Shown here one piece after another: positions 1 to 6,676 of a stretch of 7,367 bases of DNA (its first letter is position 1; each line of letters opens with the position of its first letter). This DNA comes from an uncultured Phascolarctobacterium sp. (GTDB lineage: Bacteria; Bacillota; Negativicutes; Acidaminococcales; Acidaminococcaceae): positions 1 to 7,367 of the forward strand of contig USBG01000084.1 of assembly GCA_900552855.1 (NCBI GenBank). The letters run 5' to 3'. The notes under the pieces are model-generated. The model worked only from the letters and a program-made list of their open reading frames with translations. It was not told where the DNA came from and made no database searches. The position numbers and the translations under genes are program-made.

Positions 1-331
1 TATCAGCAACAATGGCCAGCTCTTGTCCTTTGGCAGCCATATTATAAAGGCTTGCAGTGATACCTGTTGCACCAACATTAACCTTAGAGGATGCTGTTGC
101 TACAGCAATAGGATGAGCAGCGTCAAACCATTGTGGCTCTATTTCGATGCCCTCTTCCTTAAAAAAGCCCTTGTCCATAGCAATGAATAGGGGAGCACTG
201 CTAGTTAGGCGCAGCATTCCTAGGCTAACCTTAGTGCTGTTCTTTGATGGTTCTTTTGGTGTATTGCCACCACAGCCAGCCATAAGCAGAACCATACATA
301 TGGTCATCAGCATAGCTAAAATTTTTTTCAT
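1..331 (-). CDS. ABC transporter substrate-binding lipoprotein, NMT1/SsuA-like (partial, N-terminal 110 aa)
   Basis: Reading the minus strand from ATG at 331-329 gives 110 codons with no stop before the window edge, so the C-terminal part lies left of position 1. The start is supported by a GAGAGGGG Shine-Dalgarno sequence about 9 nt upstream. Residues 1-20 form a lipoprotein signal peptide: MKK, a hydrophobic stretch, then MAGC with Cys20 as the probable lipidated residue. After a short polar linker the mature protein begins KVSLGMLRLTSSAPLFIAMD, followed by KGFFKEEGIE and a stretch ending GATGITASLYNMAAKG. This is the N-terminal lobe pattern of periplasmic binding proteins of the nitrate/sulfonate/taurine/thiamine-precursor class. 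By family knowledge it would capture a small ligand outside the inner membrane and deliver it to an ABC permease, probably encoded further left. The ligand cannot be told from this fragment. It is transcribed away from the rest of the window. Confidence 0.88.
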   Translation of the reverse strand, partial: MKKILAMLMTICMVLLMAGCGGNTPKEPSKNSTKVSLGMLRLTSSAPLFIAMDKGFFKEEGIEIEPQWFDAAHPIAVATASSKVNVGATGITASLYNMAAKGQELAIVAD

Positions 332-393
332 GTTAAATACCCCTCTCAGAATTTCTTTTTCTACGCAGTTTAGCTGCTAATTTGTTGGATATT

Positions 394-422
394 ATTTTAC
401 ACTATTTCCACTGGCTTTGCAT
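394..422 (-). promoter_or_regulatory. Weak candidate promoter for the substrate-binding protein gene
   Basis: On the minus strand ATGCAA (422-417) and TAAAAT (399-394) are separated by 17 bp and lie about 60 bp upstream of the gene's start codon. The -10 is good but the -35 matches the consensus poorly, so this is only the best placed candidate in an AT-rich stretch. Confidence 0.2.
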
Positions 423-477
423 TATTTTTCATGAAAATGACATAAAATTTGAGGATTCTGTAAAATATCCGTTCTTT

Positions 478-508
478 TTGACACGAAAAGTGAAATAAAT
501 GTTATAAT
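478..508 (+). promoter_or_regulatory. Candidate sigma-A promoter with a long spacer
   Basis: Perfect consensus hexamers TTGACA (478-483) and TATAAT (503-508) are separated by 19 bp, 2 bp longer than optimal. Using TTATAA instead gives 18 bp. Transcription would start near 515 and produce a leader of about 300 nt before the ATG at 818, or a separate short RNA. The match of both hexamers is unlikely to be trivial, but the spacing lowers confidence. Confidence 0.45.
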
Positions 509-533
509 ATACAGATAATAGATATATGTAAAA

Positions 534-573
534 ATGCTCCCACTAGGAACTATTACATAGCCTGCGAGAGCAT
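534..573 (+). ncRNA. Candidate hairpin in the long 5' leader
   Basis: ATGCTC (534-539) pairs with GAGCAT (568-573). Inside it AGG (545-547) pairs with CCT (561-563) and CTAT (550-553) with ATAG (557-560) around a three-base loop, giving an interrupted hairpin just downstream of the 478-508 promoter. An alternative fold uses GAGAGC (566-571) with GCTCTC (659-664) and GACTATT (576-582) with AATAGTC (640-646). The two folds exclude each other because they share 568-571. I do not recognise a known riboswitch or RNA family, and pairings of this length can arise by chance. Confidence 0.2.
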
Positions 574-725
574 CGGACTATTTTGTTTTTGGTTCTGCTA
601 TCCAGTTGTTAATCGGTTGTATTAGAGCTAGCTGCTGTTAATAGTCTTTTGTGGCAAAGCTCTCTAAAATCTGCTTTTGTTTGAGCTGGTATAAGGATGC
701 GGATAGAGCAATCATTTTTAATGCT

Positions 726-734
726 TGGTATATT
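726..734 (+). promoter_or_regulatory. Possible extended -10 element before the exported protein gene
   Basis: TGGTATATT fits the TGn-TATAAT extended -10 form and would start transcription near 741, leaving a leader of roughly 75 nt. There is no recognisable -35 at the usual distance. A similar element, TGGTATAAG, lies at 687-695. Confidence 0.22.
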
Positions 735-804
735 TTATCACCTACATTATTGCATAATGGCTGTGAAGATGTTTTTGCGCTTTTATGGATTGCTATATAT
801 TATT

Positions 805-810
805 GAAAGG
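805..810 (+). promoter_or_regulatory. Ribosome binding site deciding the start at 818
   Basis: GAAAGG lies 7 nt before the ATG at 818. The in-frame ATG at 785 has no such sequence in front of it and would add 11 residues ahead of a typical signal peptide, so 818 is preferred. Confidence 0.75.
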
Positions 811-817
811 AAACATT

Positions 818-2044
818 ATGAAAAAGTTTGTGGGAAAAATTTTGGGACTTTCATTGTCAGGTGCATTGCTTTTTAGTGGTGCGGCCTTTGCAGAGGAGGC
901 TCTTTTGGCTAAGGCTGACTTTACGGCGTCTGACAAATCTTTGAAGGCAGAGCTTTGGGCTGAGCAGCTGGACAGTGGCTATAATCAGCAGCTGCAGCTT
1001 TTAATTAAGAATGCTGATGGCAAGATAATAACTGCCTATAACCCTGATATTAAAGGTGGCTATAGCTGTATGCTGCAGCCTGTTAAGGTAAAAGATAAGG
1101 GACAGCAGCTTATGCTTAGCGTGGCGCAGGGTGATTGGCGCAGTGCAGTAGAATATAGAATTTTTGATATTAGTAAGCCTGCAGATATAAAGGAAGTTTT
1201 TAATAGCTCAGATAATATGGGAATCATAGTTTATGCTGAATGCAAGGATGGTGCCCTGGAGCTGCGTACATCAAATGGTGAAAGCAGTGTTATGAAGCTA
1301 AATAATGATGTTGTAGAGCAGTTGGGGAAACGTACGGATTTTGGCGGTATGTATAGTATAACTCCCTATGATGCAGATGAGGACGGTAGGGATGAGCTGC
1401 TTGTTTCTCAACGCATTTCCTCTGGAAAAACCTTAGTAGCAGAGCTGGGAGCCGTGCTGCAGCTAGATGATAAGCAGAAGTGGCAGGCCAAGGGGATTAC
1501 ACTGATGGATGCCTCTGTACCGGATAAAAATAATACCATTAATGAAGCTCGCAGCTTTGCTGATGGTAGTATCTTACCTAAGCGCATTGTCGTTCCGGGA
1601 AGCGAGGCAACTTATCCTATATTCATTAACAATGCCAAGCTGGAGCTGCAGGAGCAGTTTAATAAAACTCTACAGGAGGAATGCAAAGCATTTTTAAATG
1701 AGTTTTATAGTGGAAATGCTGATAAAAATTTGCTTAGTATTCGACTTATCTGCGGTAAGGATAGCTTTAGACATCACCATGTAAATATTAATCCTCAAAC
1801 AGGCAAGCTGATAAAAATTGAAGAAATACTGGATGTAAAAAATCCTGATTTAATTCCACTGCTAGAGCTATTGTCAAGCAATAAAAATATCATTTTTGAA
1901 GGAATTCCTCAGGAATGGTACATAGAAGGGGAAAACCTTTTCTTTGTGCAAAACGTTTGTGGCAAAGATGAAGCAACAGGCTATAATTTGGGTAATTTGC
2001 ACAAATATCTTTTAGATAAGAAATGGCTGGAACGCAAGGAATAA
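818..2044 (+). CDS. Exported protein of unknown function with DxDxDG motif and RsiV/DUF3298-like C-terminus
   Basis: The protein is 408 aa from the ATG at 818. Residues 1-25 are a classic Sec signal peptide: MKKFVGK, a hydrophobic core, and an AFA cleavage site before Glu26, with no lipobox cysteine, so the product is probably periplasmic or released. Residues 30-240 look beta-rich and contain YDADEDGRDELLV at 184-196. Its Asp185, Asp187, Asp189 and Glu193 are spaced as in calcium-binding loops of VCBS/FG-GAP repeat proteins. From about 255 on, the pattern resembles the C-terminal domain of RsiV and DUF3298 proteins: TYPIF, an amphipathic helix, VNINPQTGKLIKIEEIL at 322-338, then WYIEGENLFFVQN. 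That resemblance is by eye only. Five cysteines (84, 142, 289, 312, 381) could form disulfides. The gene stands alone, with its own terminator, upstream of the pump operon. The function is unknown. Confidence 0.85.
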   Translation: MKKFVGKILGLSLSGALLFSGAAFAEEALLAKADFTASDKSLKAELWAEQLDSGYNQQLQLLIKNADGKIITAYNPDIKGGYSCMLQPVKVKDKGQQLMLSVAQGDWRSAVEYRIFDISKPADIKEVFNSSDNMGIIVYAECKDGALELRTSNGESSVMKLNNDVVEQLGKRTDFGGMYSITPYDADEDGRDELLVSQRISSGKTLVAELGAVLQLDDKQKWQAKGITLMDASVPDKNNTINEARSFADGSILPKRIVVPGSEATYPIFINNAKLELQEQFNKTLQEECKAFLNEFYSGNADKNLLSIRLICGKDSFRHHHVNINPQTGKLIKIEEILDVKNPDLIPLLELLSSNKNIIFEGIPQEWYIEGENLFFVQNVCGKDEATGYNLGNLHKYLLDKKWLERKE

Positions 2045-2055
2045 TTACCAATAAG

Positions 2056-2091
2056 CTCCTGGTCCGTGTGTCGGATCAGGAGGATTATTTT
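2056..2091 (+). terminator. Rho-independent terminator of the exported protein gene
   Basis: CTCCTGGTCCG (2056-2066) pairs with CGGATCAGGAG (2072-2082), an 11-bp stem with one G-U pair and a 5-nt loop. It is followed by GATTATTTT, a moderate U-rich tail. It begins 12 bp after the TAA at 2042-2044 and separates this gene from the efflux operon. Confidence 0.82.
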
Positions 2092-2117
2092 GAGAAAGTT
2101 AATAGATTTTTTACCAG

Positions 2118-2139
2118 TTACTGACTGGCCAGTCAGTAA
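2118..2139. promoter_or_regulatory. Perfect 22-bp palindrome, TetR-family operator type
   Basis: The half site TTACTGACTGG is followed directly by its exact reverse complement, with no spacer. The core TGACTGGCCAGTCA has the form of operators bound by many TetR/AcrR-family repressors (TGACTGNNCAGTCA-like), which commonly control RND efflux operons. It sits 67 bp upstream of the -35 of the pump promoter rather than over it, so it may act at a distance, act on an unrecognised second promoter, or be one of several binding sites. No regulator gene is in the window. Confidence 0.65.
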
Positions 2140-2145
2140 AATATG

Positions 2146-2169
2146 AAAAATGAAGAAAAATGAAGAAAA
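2146..2169. repeat. Phased A-tracts / 10-bp tandem repeat
   Basis: The unit ATGAAGAAAA occurs twice in tandem (2150-2159, 2160-2169), preceded by ATGAAAA at 2143-2149. Runs of A therefore fall at 2146-2150, 2156-2160 and 2166-2169, one helical turn apart, an arrangement known to bend DNA. Confidence 0.5.
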
Positions 2170-2174
2170 TGTGA

Positions 2175-2193
2175 GCAATTTAAGAATAATTGC
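2175..2193. repeat. GCAATT inverted repeat upstream of the pump promoter
   Basis: GCAATT (2175-2180) and AATTGC (2188-2193) are exact inverted copies with a 7-bp spacer, centred about 57 bp upstream of the predicted transcription start. That is a usual place for an activator site. The arms are short and AT-rich, so chance is possible. Confidence 0.28.
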
Positions 2194-2205
2194 GTTAAAT
2201 AGTAT

Positions 2206-2234
2206 TTGATTTTGTGAATTTGTTACTTTATAAT
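2206..2234 (+). promoter_or_regulatory. Probable sigma-A promoter of the efflux operon
   Basis: TTGATT (2206-2211), a 17-bp spacer and a perfect TATAAT (2229-2234) give the best promoter in the region. Transcription would begin near 2241 and give a leader of about 70 nt before the ATG at 2311. It lies after the upstream terminator and just before the operon. Confidence 0.68.
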
Positions 2235-2295
2235 GGTATTATTCTGAAACTGGGTTATTATATATATTTACATAATTGATGGTTTCTGAGGAAAG

Positions 2296-2302
2296 AAGGA
2301 GG
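2296..2302 (+). promoter_or_regulatory. Strong ribosome binding site deciding the start at 2311
   Basis: AAGGAGG ends 8 nt before the ATG at 2311. The in-frame TTG at 2305 is only 2 nt after it, too close for initiation, so ATG 2311 is taken as the start. Confidence 0.85.
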
Positions 2303-2310
2303 ATTTGTAT

Positions 2311-3516
2311 ATGTTTAGTTTTACTCGCTCCAGCCGTGCCAAGAAGGCGTTGGCAGCAGCTGTAGCAGCAACACTGATGCTGACCTTTGCAGGTTGCGCT
2401 AATAAACAGCAGCAACAGCAGGGCGCTCAGGCTGTAATGGTTAAGACAATGCAGGTAATTAAGCGCGATACTCCGATCGTGTATGATTACACTGGCTTTG
2501 TTGAGGCTACTCAGGAAATGGAGCTTAAGGCTCAGGTTTCCGGTCAAATCACCGGTAAATATTTCAAGGGTGGCGATGCTGTTACTGCTGGTCAGGCTCT
2601 TTATTCTATTGATGGCCGTACCTATGAGGCAAATATGCTGAATGCACAGGCTGGACTGGCTAATGCTCGTGCATCTTTGGCTAACGCTGCAATTAATGCA
2701 GAACGCTATAGCAGTCTGTATGCACAAAATGCTGTTTCCAAGCAAGCTTATGATAATGCTATTATGCAGCGTGACCAAGCTCGTGCAGCAGTAAGTGCTA
2801 ACGAAGCTATGCTGCGTAATGCTCAAATTAATCTTAGCGAAACTAATGTTAAAGCTCCCTTTGGTGGCCGCGTTGATACCAATTCCCTGGAGGTTGGTAA
2901 CTACGTTGTTGCAGGTCAAACCACTTTGACTAAAATCTCCAATACTGACCCTGTATTTATCAAATTCAGTATTGCTGAGCCTGAATATCTGACCTTAGCA
3001 TCCACCACTGGTAAGGGTGGCGCTGCACTTGATAATCTGACTGCTGTTTTAAGCGATGGCAGCACCTATGATATGAAGGGTAGTGTAACTGAGGTTAACC
3101 GCGGCGTTAATGATAACACCGGTACCCTGACTATTAAGGCAACCTTTGATAACCCCAATCGTAAGCTGCTCCCCGGTATGTTTGCTCATATCCAGGCAGA
3201 GGGTGGTATTAGAGAAAATGCTCTTTTGATTCCGCAACGTGCAGTTACCGAGCTGCTGTATAAGAAATTTGTTTATATCGTAGGTAACGATAACAAGGTT
3301 ACTATGAAAGAGGTTGAATTAGGTCCTGTTGTTGGTCGTCTGGTTATGGTCAACGGTGGCTTGAACGGTGATGAAAACCTTGTAGTAGAGGGTACCTCTA
3401 AGGTAAAACAAGGCTCTACTGTTAATCCGCAGCCTATGACTGAAGCAGACCTGGTAACCACCGATAATGCATCTGAGGCTCATAATCAAGAAGAATCTCA
3501 AGAAGCAGCAAAATAA
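2311..3516 (+). CDS. RND efflux periplasmic adaptor lipoprotein (membrane fusion protein, AcrA/MexA-like)
   Basis: The product is 401 aa. It has a lipoprotein signal peptide (residues 1-28, hydrophobic core then FAGC, Cys29 lipidated), which anchors it in the inner membrane facing the periplasm. A Q-rich linker (33-37) follows. The two lipoyl half-motifs are at about 70-102 (LKAQVSGQITGKYFKGGDAV) and 178-208 (VKAPFGGRVDT). Between them (104-176) lies an alanine-rich coiled-coil hairpin. Its tip has R132, L136 and S143 in the R-x3-L-x6-S spacing that binds TolC-type channels. A beta-barrel (about 212-300, ending LLPGMFAHI) and membrane-proximal domain (about 301-370, LLIPQRAV) complete the AcrA fold. 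The tail (376-401) is polar and acidic. In the family, this protein bridges the RND pump to the outer membrane channel. It is the first gene of the operon; its stop codon overlaps the ribosome binding site of the pump gene. Substrate specificity cannot be read from the sequence. Confidence 0.96.
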   Translation: MFSFTRSSRAKKALAAAVAATLMLTFAGCANKQQQQQGAQAVMVKTMQVIKRDTPIVYDYTGFVEATQEMELKAQVSGQITGKYFKGGDAVTAGQALYSIDGRTYEANMLNAQAGLANARASLANAAINAERYSSLYAQNAVSKQAYDNAIMQRDQARAAVSANEAMLRNAQINLSETNVKAPFGGRVDTNSLEVGNYVVAGQTTLTKISNTDPVFIKFSIAEPEYLTLASTTGKGGAALDNLTAVLSDGSTYDMKGSVTEVNRGVNDNTGTLTIKATFDNPNRKLLPGMFAHIQAEGGIRENALLIPQRAVTELLYKKFVYIVGNDNKVTMKEVELGPVVGRLVMVNGGLNGDENLVVEGTSKVKQGSTVNPQPMTEADLVTTDNASEAHNQEESQEAAK

Positions 3517-3521
3517 GGAGG
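3515..3521 (+). promoter_or_regulatory. Ribosome binding site of the RND pump gene, overlapping the upstream stop codon
   Basis: AAGGAGG begins inside the TAA stop of the adaptor gene and ends 8 nt before the ATG at 3530. This tight packing suggests translational coupling of the adaptor and the pump. Confidence 0.85.
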
Positions 3522-3529
3522 TAAGCTAA

Positions 3530-6500
3530 ATGGCTCGTTTTTTCATTGACCGTCCGGTCTTTGCAATAGTGCTGGCAATCCTTATTTCCTTGCTTGGTAC
3601 TATCGCTGGTTTCAGCTTACCTATCGCTCAATATCCTAACATTACCAAGCCGCGTATTTCTGTAAGCACCAACTATGTAGGTGCAAGTGCCGATGTAGTT
3701 GAAGAGGCTGTTGCCCAAGCTATTGAGCAGAAGGTAAACGGCGTAGAAAACATGCTGGACATGAACTCCATTAGTACCAGTAATGGTCAATATGAGCTTA
3801 ACGTTCAGTTCAACCTGGAGAAAAATGCCGATATCGCTTCTGTAGAGGTACAGAACCGTGTATCCCAGGCAACCAGCTCTATGCCTAGCGAGGTTAATGC
3901 TTACGGTATTACCACCGCGAAAAAATCTGCTGAAACTATTATGTACTTCGGTTTAACTTCTCCTAACAGAACCTATGATGGTATGTTCCTGAGAACCTAT
4001 GCCGATGCTAACTTTATTGACGCCGTTAAACGTGTTAAGGGCGTATCTACAGTACAGGAATTTGGTCCCGAATATGCAATGCGTGTTTGGCTGAATCCTG
4101 AAAAGATGGCACAGCTTGGCGTTACTGTAAATGATATCGCCACTGCTATCAAAACTCAGAGCGTACAGGCTCCTGTAGGCTCCATTGGTGACAGACCTAC
4201 TGAGGCTGACCAGGAAAAAGCTTATTCTGCAAGTGCTAAGGGTCGTCTGTCTTCTCCTGAAGAATTTGGCAACGTAATTATTCGCTCTCAAAACGGTAAT
4301 AACCTGAAGCTGAAGGACATTGCTGAAATTAAAGAGGGTCCTCGTAGCGATATGGTTATCGGCCGCTTAAACGGCGGTGATGCTGTTGTATTCCCTGTAT
4401 CCCTGACCTCTGATGCTAACGCTATTGAAACTGTAGCTAAGATTAGAGAGGTTCTGAAGGATGCTGAAGAGCGTTTCCCTGAGGATATGGAAATCGTAAT
4501 TATTCAGGATAATACTCAGTTTATTACTGAATCCTTGGAAAAGGTAGCACATACCTTCTTCGAAGCATTAGTACTGGTTATTTTGGTAGTATTTATGTTC
4601 CTGGGAAGCTGGCGTGCAACTTTGATTCCTTTGCTGGCAGTACCTGTATCCCTGTTAGGTACCTTTGCTGCCTTTGTAATTTTAGGCTTTACCATTAATA
4701 CCCTGACTGCATTTGCTATGATTCTGGCAATTGGTCTGGTAGTAGACGACGCAATCGTAGTAGTAGAGGCCGTAGAGCATCATATTCAGGAAAACGGTAT
4801 GTCTCCTAAGGAAGCAACCTATCGTGCAATGAATGAAGTATCTGGCCCTGTAGTTGCAATTGCCTTCGTACTGGCTGCAGTATTTATTCCTGTAGCATTT
4901 ACTGGCGGTACTGTAGGTGAGCTGTACAAACAGTTTGCTATTACCGTATCCGTATCCATGATGCTGTCTGCTGTTGTAGCATTGTCTCTGACTCCGGCAC
5001 TGTGCTCCCTGCTTTTGAAAAAGAAGGGTCAGGAGGAAGAGGTTAAGGGCTTTGTTGGCAGAGCAGTTAAGAGCTTTAATGACTGGTTTGAGCGTGCTCT
5101 TAGCAAATATGTTAAAAATGTTGAGCTGTGCATCCGTAGAGCTAAGCTGATGCTTGTTGGTTTAGTGGTGCTGCTGATTTGCATTGGTGCTCTGTCCAAG
5201 ATTACTCCTACTGGCTTCGTTCCTACAGAAGACCAAGGTATGACTGCAGTATCCTTCAGTATGCCTGAGGGCGCTTCCAGTAACCGTACTATTCAGGTTA
5301 TGAACGAGCTGAGTGCTAAGGCTGCCAAGTTTCCTGGCGTTAAAAACGTTATGGAGGTTGCTGGTGTAGATATTCTGTCCAGTGCACAAAAATCTAACGC
5401 TGGTCTGCTGGTTGTATCCATGGAGGATTACAGCAAGCGTGATAACAGCGTACAAGATATTATTCCTATGATTTTTGGTATGGGTGCTCAAATGCCTGAC
5501 GCAACTGTAATGGCATTCCAACCGCCTTCTCTGCCTGGTGCTTCCAATACCGGTACCTTAAGCTTGTATTTGATGAACTTAGCAGGTGAGGATGTTGAGA
5601 AAATGGGCGAGCGTGCTAATGCATTCCTTGCTAAAGCAATGCAGCGTCCTGAAATCGGCATGGTATATACCACCTTGAATACCACTACTCCTATGTACGA
5701 GTTTGATGTGGATCGTGAAAAGGCAGAATCCCTGAACGTTCCTGTAGCAAGTGTATTTACCGCACTGCAAACCTTCTTAGGTGGTAGCGAAATCAATGAT
5801 ATCAACAGCTTTGGCCGTACCTGGAAGGTTATTATGCAGGCTGACGCTCAATATCGTACTGGCGTTAATGACATGCGTTATTTCTACGTACGCAGCAATA
5901 ATGGCGATATGGTACCCCTGAATACTCTTGTTACTCCTAAAACTAGAAACAGCTCCGTAGTTATGACTCGTTTCAACGGTGCTCGTGCAATTAAGATTGC
6001 AGGTGACCCGGCTTCTGGTTATTCCACTGGTCAAGCTATGACTGCACTGGAAGAAGTAGCTAAGGAAACACTGCCTTCTACTTACACCTTTGAATGGGTT
6101 GACCAAAGTCGTGACGAAATTGAAGCAGGTAGCCGTTCTACCCAAATCTTCATTATTTCTCTGATTTTCGTATTCCTGTGTCTGGCAGCTTTGTATGAAA
6201 GCTGGACCATTCCTCTGGCAGTACTTCTGTCCGTTCCCTGCGCTGTATTTGGCTGCTTCCTGTCCCAATATCTGCGTGGTCAACAGAATGACGTTTATAT
6301 GCAGATTGGTTTAATTACCTTGATTGGCTTGTCTGCTAAGAACGCAATTCTGATTGTAGAGTACGCTAAGATGAATATGGAAAAAGGCATGGGCGTTGTA
6401 GAGGCTGCTATAGAAGCATCTCGCCTGCGTCTGCGTCCTATTCTGATGACCTCCTTCGCGTTTATCTTAGGTTGTGTGCCTCTGGCAATTGCAACTGGCC

Positions 6501-6655
6501 CGGGCGCTGGTGCTCGTGTATCCATGGGTAACGCTGTAGTTGGTGGTATGACTATTGCAACTGGCTTCGGTATCTTCCTGATTCCGGTTCTCTTCGTTGT
6601 AGTAGAACGCTTCTTCAGCAAAAAGAAGCATGATGAAAATCAACCCCAAGAGTAA
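3530..6655 (+). CDS. RND efflux transporter, AcrB/MexB-like (HAE-1 class)
   Basis: The 1041-aa product is full length for the AcrB/MexB family (about 1050 aa) and begins with the family signature MARFFIDRPVFAIVLAI. The twelve-helix plan is visible: TM1 at 10-28, a large periplasmic loop (about 30-335), TM2-TM6 (about 339-495), TM7 (536-556), a second periplasmic loop (557-868), and TM8-TM12 (about 870-1025). The proton-relay residues are intact: Asp406 and Asp407 in GLVVDDAIVVVE (AcrB D407/D408), Lys937 in GLSAKNAILIVEYAK (AcrB K940), Arg967 (AcrB R971) and Thr974 (AcrB T978). TM6 and TM12 end in SLTPALCSLLL and GFGIFLIPVLFVVVERF, as in the family. It would work as a trimer in the inner membrane, exchanging protons for lipophilic drugs, dyes or bile-type compounds. 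The intact DD pair and AcrB-like porter loops favour small-molecule (HAE-1) over heavy-metal (CusA) export; the exact substrates are unknown. It lies 13 bp after the adaptor gene. Confidence 0.97.
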   Translation: MARFFIDRPVFAIVLAILISLLGTIAGFSLPIAQYPNITKPRISVSTNYVGASADVVEEAVAQAIEQKVNGVENMLDMNSISTSNGQYELNVQFNLEKNADIASVEVQNRVSQATSSMPSEVNAYGITTAKKSAETIMYFGLTSPNRTYDGMFLRTYADANFIDAVKRVKGVSTVQEFGPEYAMRVWLNPEKMAQLGVTVNDIATAIKTQSVQAPVGSIGDRPTEADQEKAYSASAKGRLSSPEEFGNVIIRSQNGNNLKLKDIAEIKEGPRSDMVIGRLNGGDAVVFPVSLTSDANAIETVAKIREVLKDAEERFPEDMEIVIIQDNTQFITESLEKVAHTFFEALVLVILVVFMFLGSWRATLIPLLAVPVSLLGTFAAFVILGFTINTLTAFAMILAIGLVVDDAIVVVEAVEHHIQENGMSPKEATYRAMNEVSGPVVAIAFVLAAVFIPVAFTGGTVGELYKQFAITVSVSMMLSAVVALSLTPALCSLLLKKKGQEEEVKGFVGRAVKSFNDWFERALSKYVKNVELCIRRAKLMLVGLVVLLICIGALSKITPTGFVPTEDQGMTAVSFSMPEGASSNRTIQVMNELSAKAAKFPGVKNVMEVAGVDILSSAQKSNAGLLVVSMEDYSKRDNSVQDIIPMIFGMGAQMPDATVMAFQPPSLPGASNTGTLSLYLMNLAGEDVEKMGERANAFLAKAMQRPEIGMVYTTLNTTTPMYEFDVDREKAESLNVPVASVFTALQTFLGGSEINDINSFGRTWKVIMQADAQYRTGVNDMRYFYVRSNNGDMVPLNTLVTPKTRNSSVVMTRFNGARAIKIAGDPASGYSTGQAMTALEEVAKETLPSTYTFEWVDQSRDEIEAGSRSTQIFIISLIFVFLCLAALYESWTIPLAVLLSVPCAVFGCFLSQYLRGQQNDVYMQIGLITLIGLSAKNAILIVEYAKMNMEKGMGVVEAAIEASRLRLRPILMTSFAFILGCVPLAIATGPGAGARVSMGNAVVGGMTIATGFGIFLIPVLFVVVERFFSKKKHDENQPQE

Positions 6656-6676
6656 AGTAAATATGTGAAAAGCTCT

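Larger units (their letters stand above)
332..817. other. Divergent intergenic region, no gene
   Basis: This 486-bp stretch separates the leftward lipoprotein gene from the rightward exported protein gene. I find no ORF with a ribosome binding site in it. It holds a perfect 12-bp palindrome, TTTTCATGAAAA, at 426-437, which is a possible operator but short and AT-rich. It also holds a TTGACA/TATAAT pair at 478-508, a hairpin-forming segment at 534-573, and two extended -10-like sequences at 687-695 and 726-734. Confidence 0.7.

Noticed and set aside
147..380. 77-codon plus-strand ORF opposite the lipoprotein gene
   Set aside because: The minus strand encodes a recognisable binding-protein N-terminus with signal peptide and ribosome binding site; this frame is its shadow.
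537..580. CTAGG ... GCGAGAG resembling part of a ykkC/guanidine-type riboswitch
   Set aside because: Only short fragments match; the second conserved half is absent and the downstream gene is not a guanidine-related carrier or enzyme.
785..817. Upstream in-frame ATG giving an 11-residue longer exported protein
   Set aside because: There is no ribosome binding site before 785, and the extension would precede a normal MKK signal peptide that has its own GAAAGG site.
2090..2146. 18-codon TTG-initiated leader peptide after an AGGAGG
   Set aside because: The apparent Shine-Dalgarno is the right arm of the terminator stem and the frame runs through the palindrome; coincidence is the simpler reading.
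2150..2209. 19-codon ATG frame just after the palindrome, considered as a remnant of a tetR gene start
   Set aside because: The peptide (MKKNEENVSNLRIIALNSI) lacks the TetR helix-turn-helix pattern, ends quickly at TGA, and there is no room or further similarity for a gene remnant.
2305..2310. TTG start two codons before the adaptor ATG
   Set aside because: It lies only 2 nt after AAGGAGG, which is too close; ATG 2311 has the right 8-nt spacing.
2239..2919. 226-codon minus-strand ORF opposite the adaptor gene
   Set aside because: It is an antisense shadow: the plus strand encodes a clear AcrA-type protein with its own promoter and ribosome binding site.
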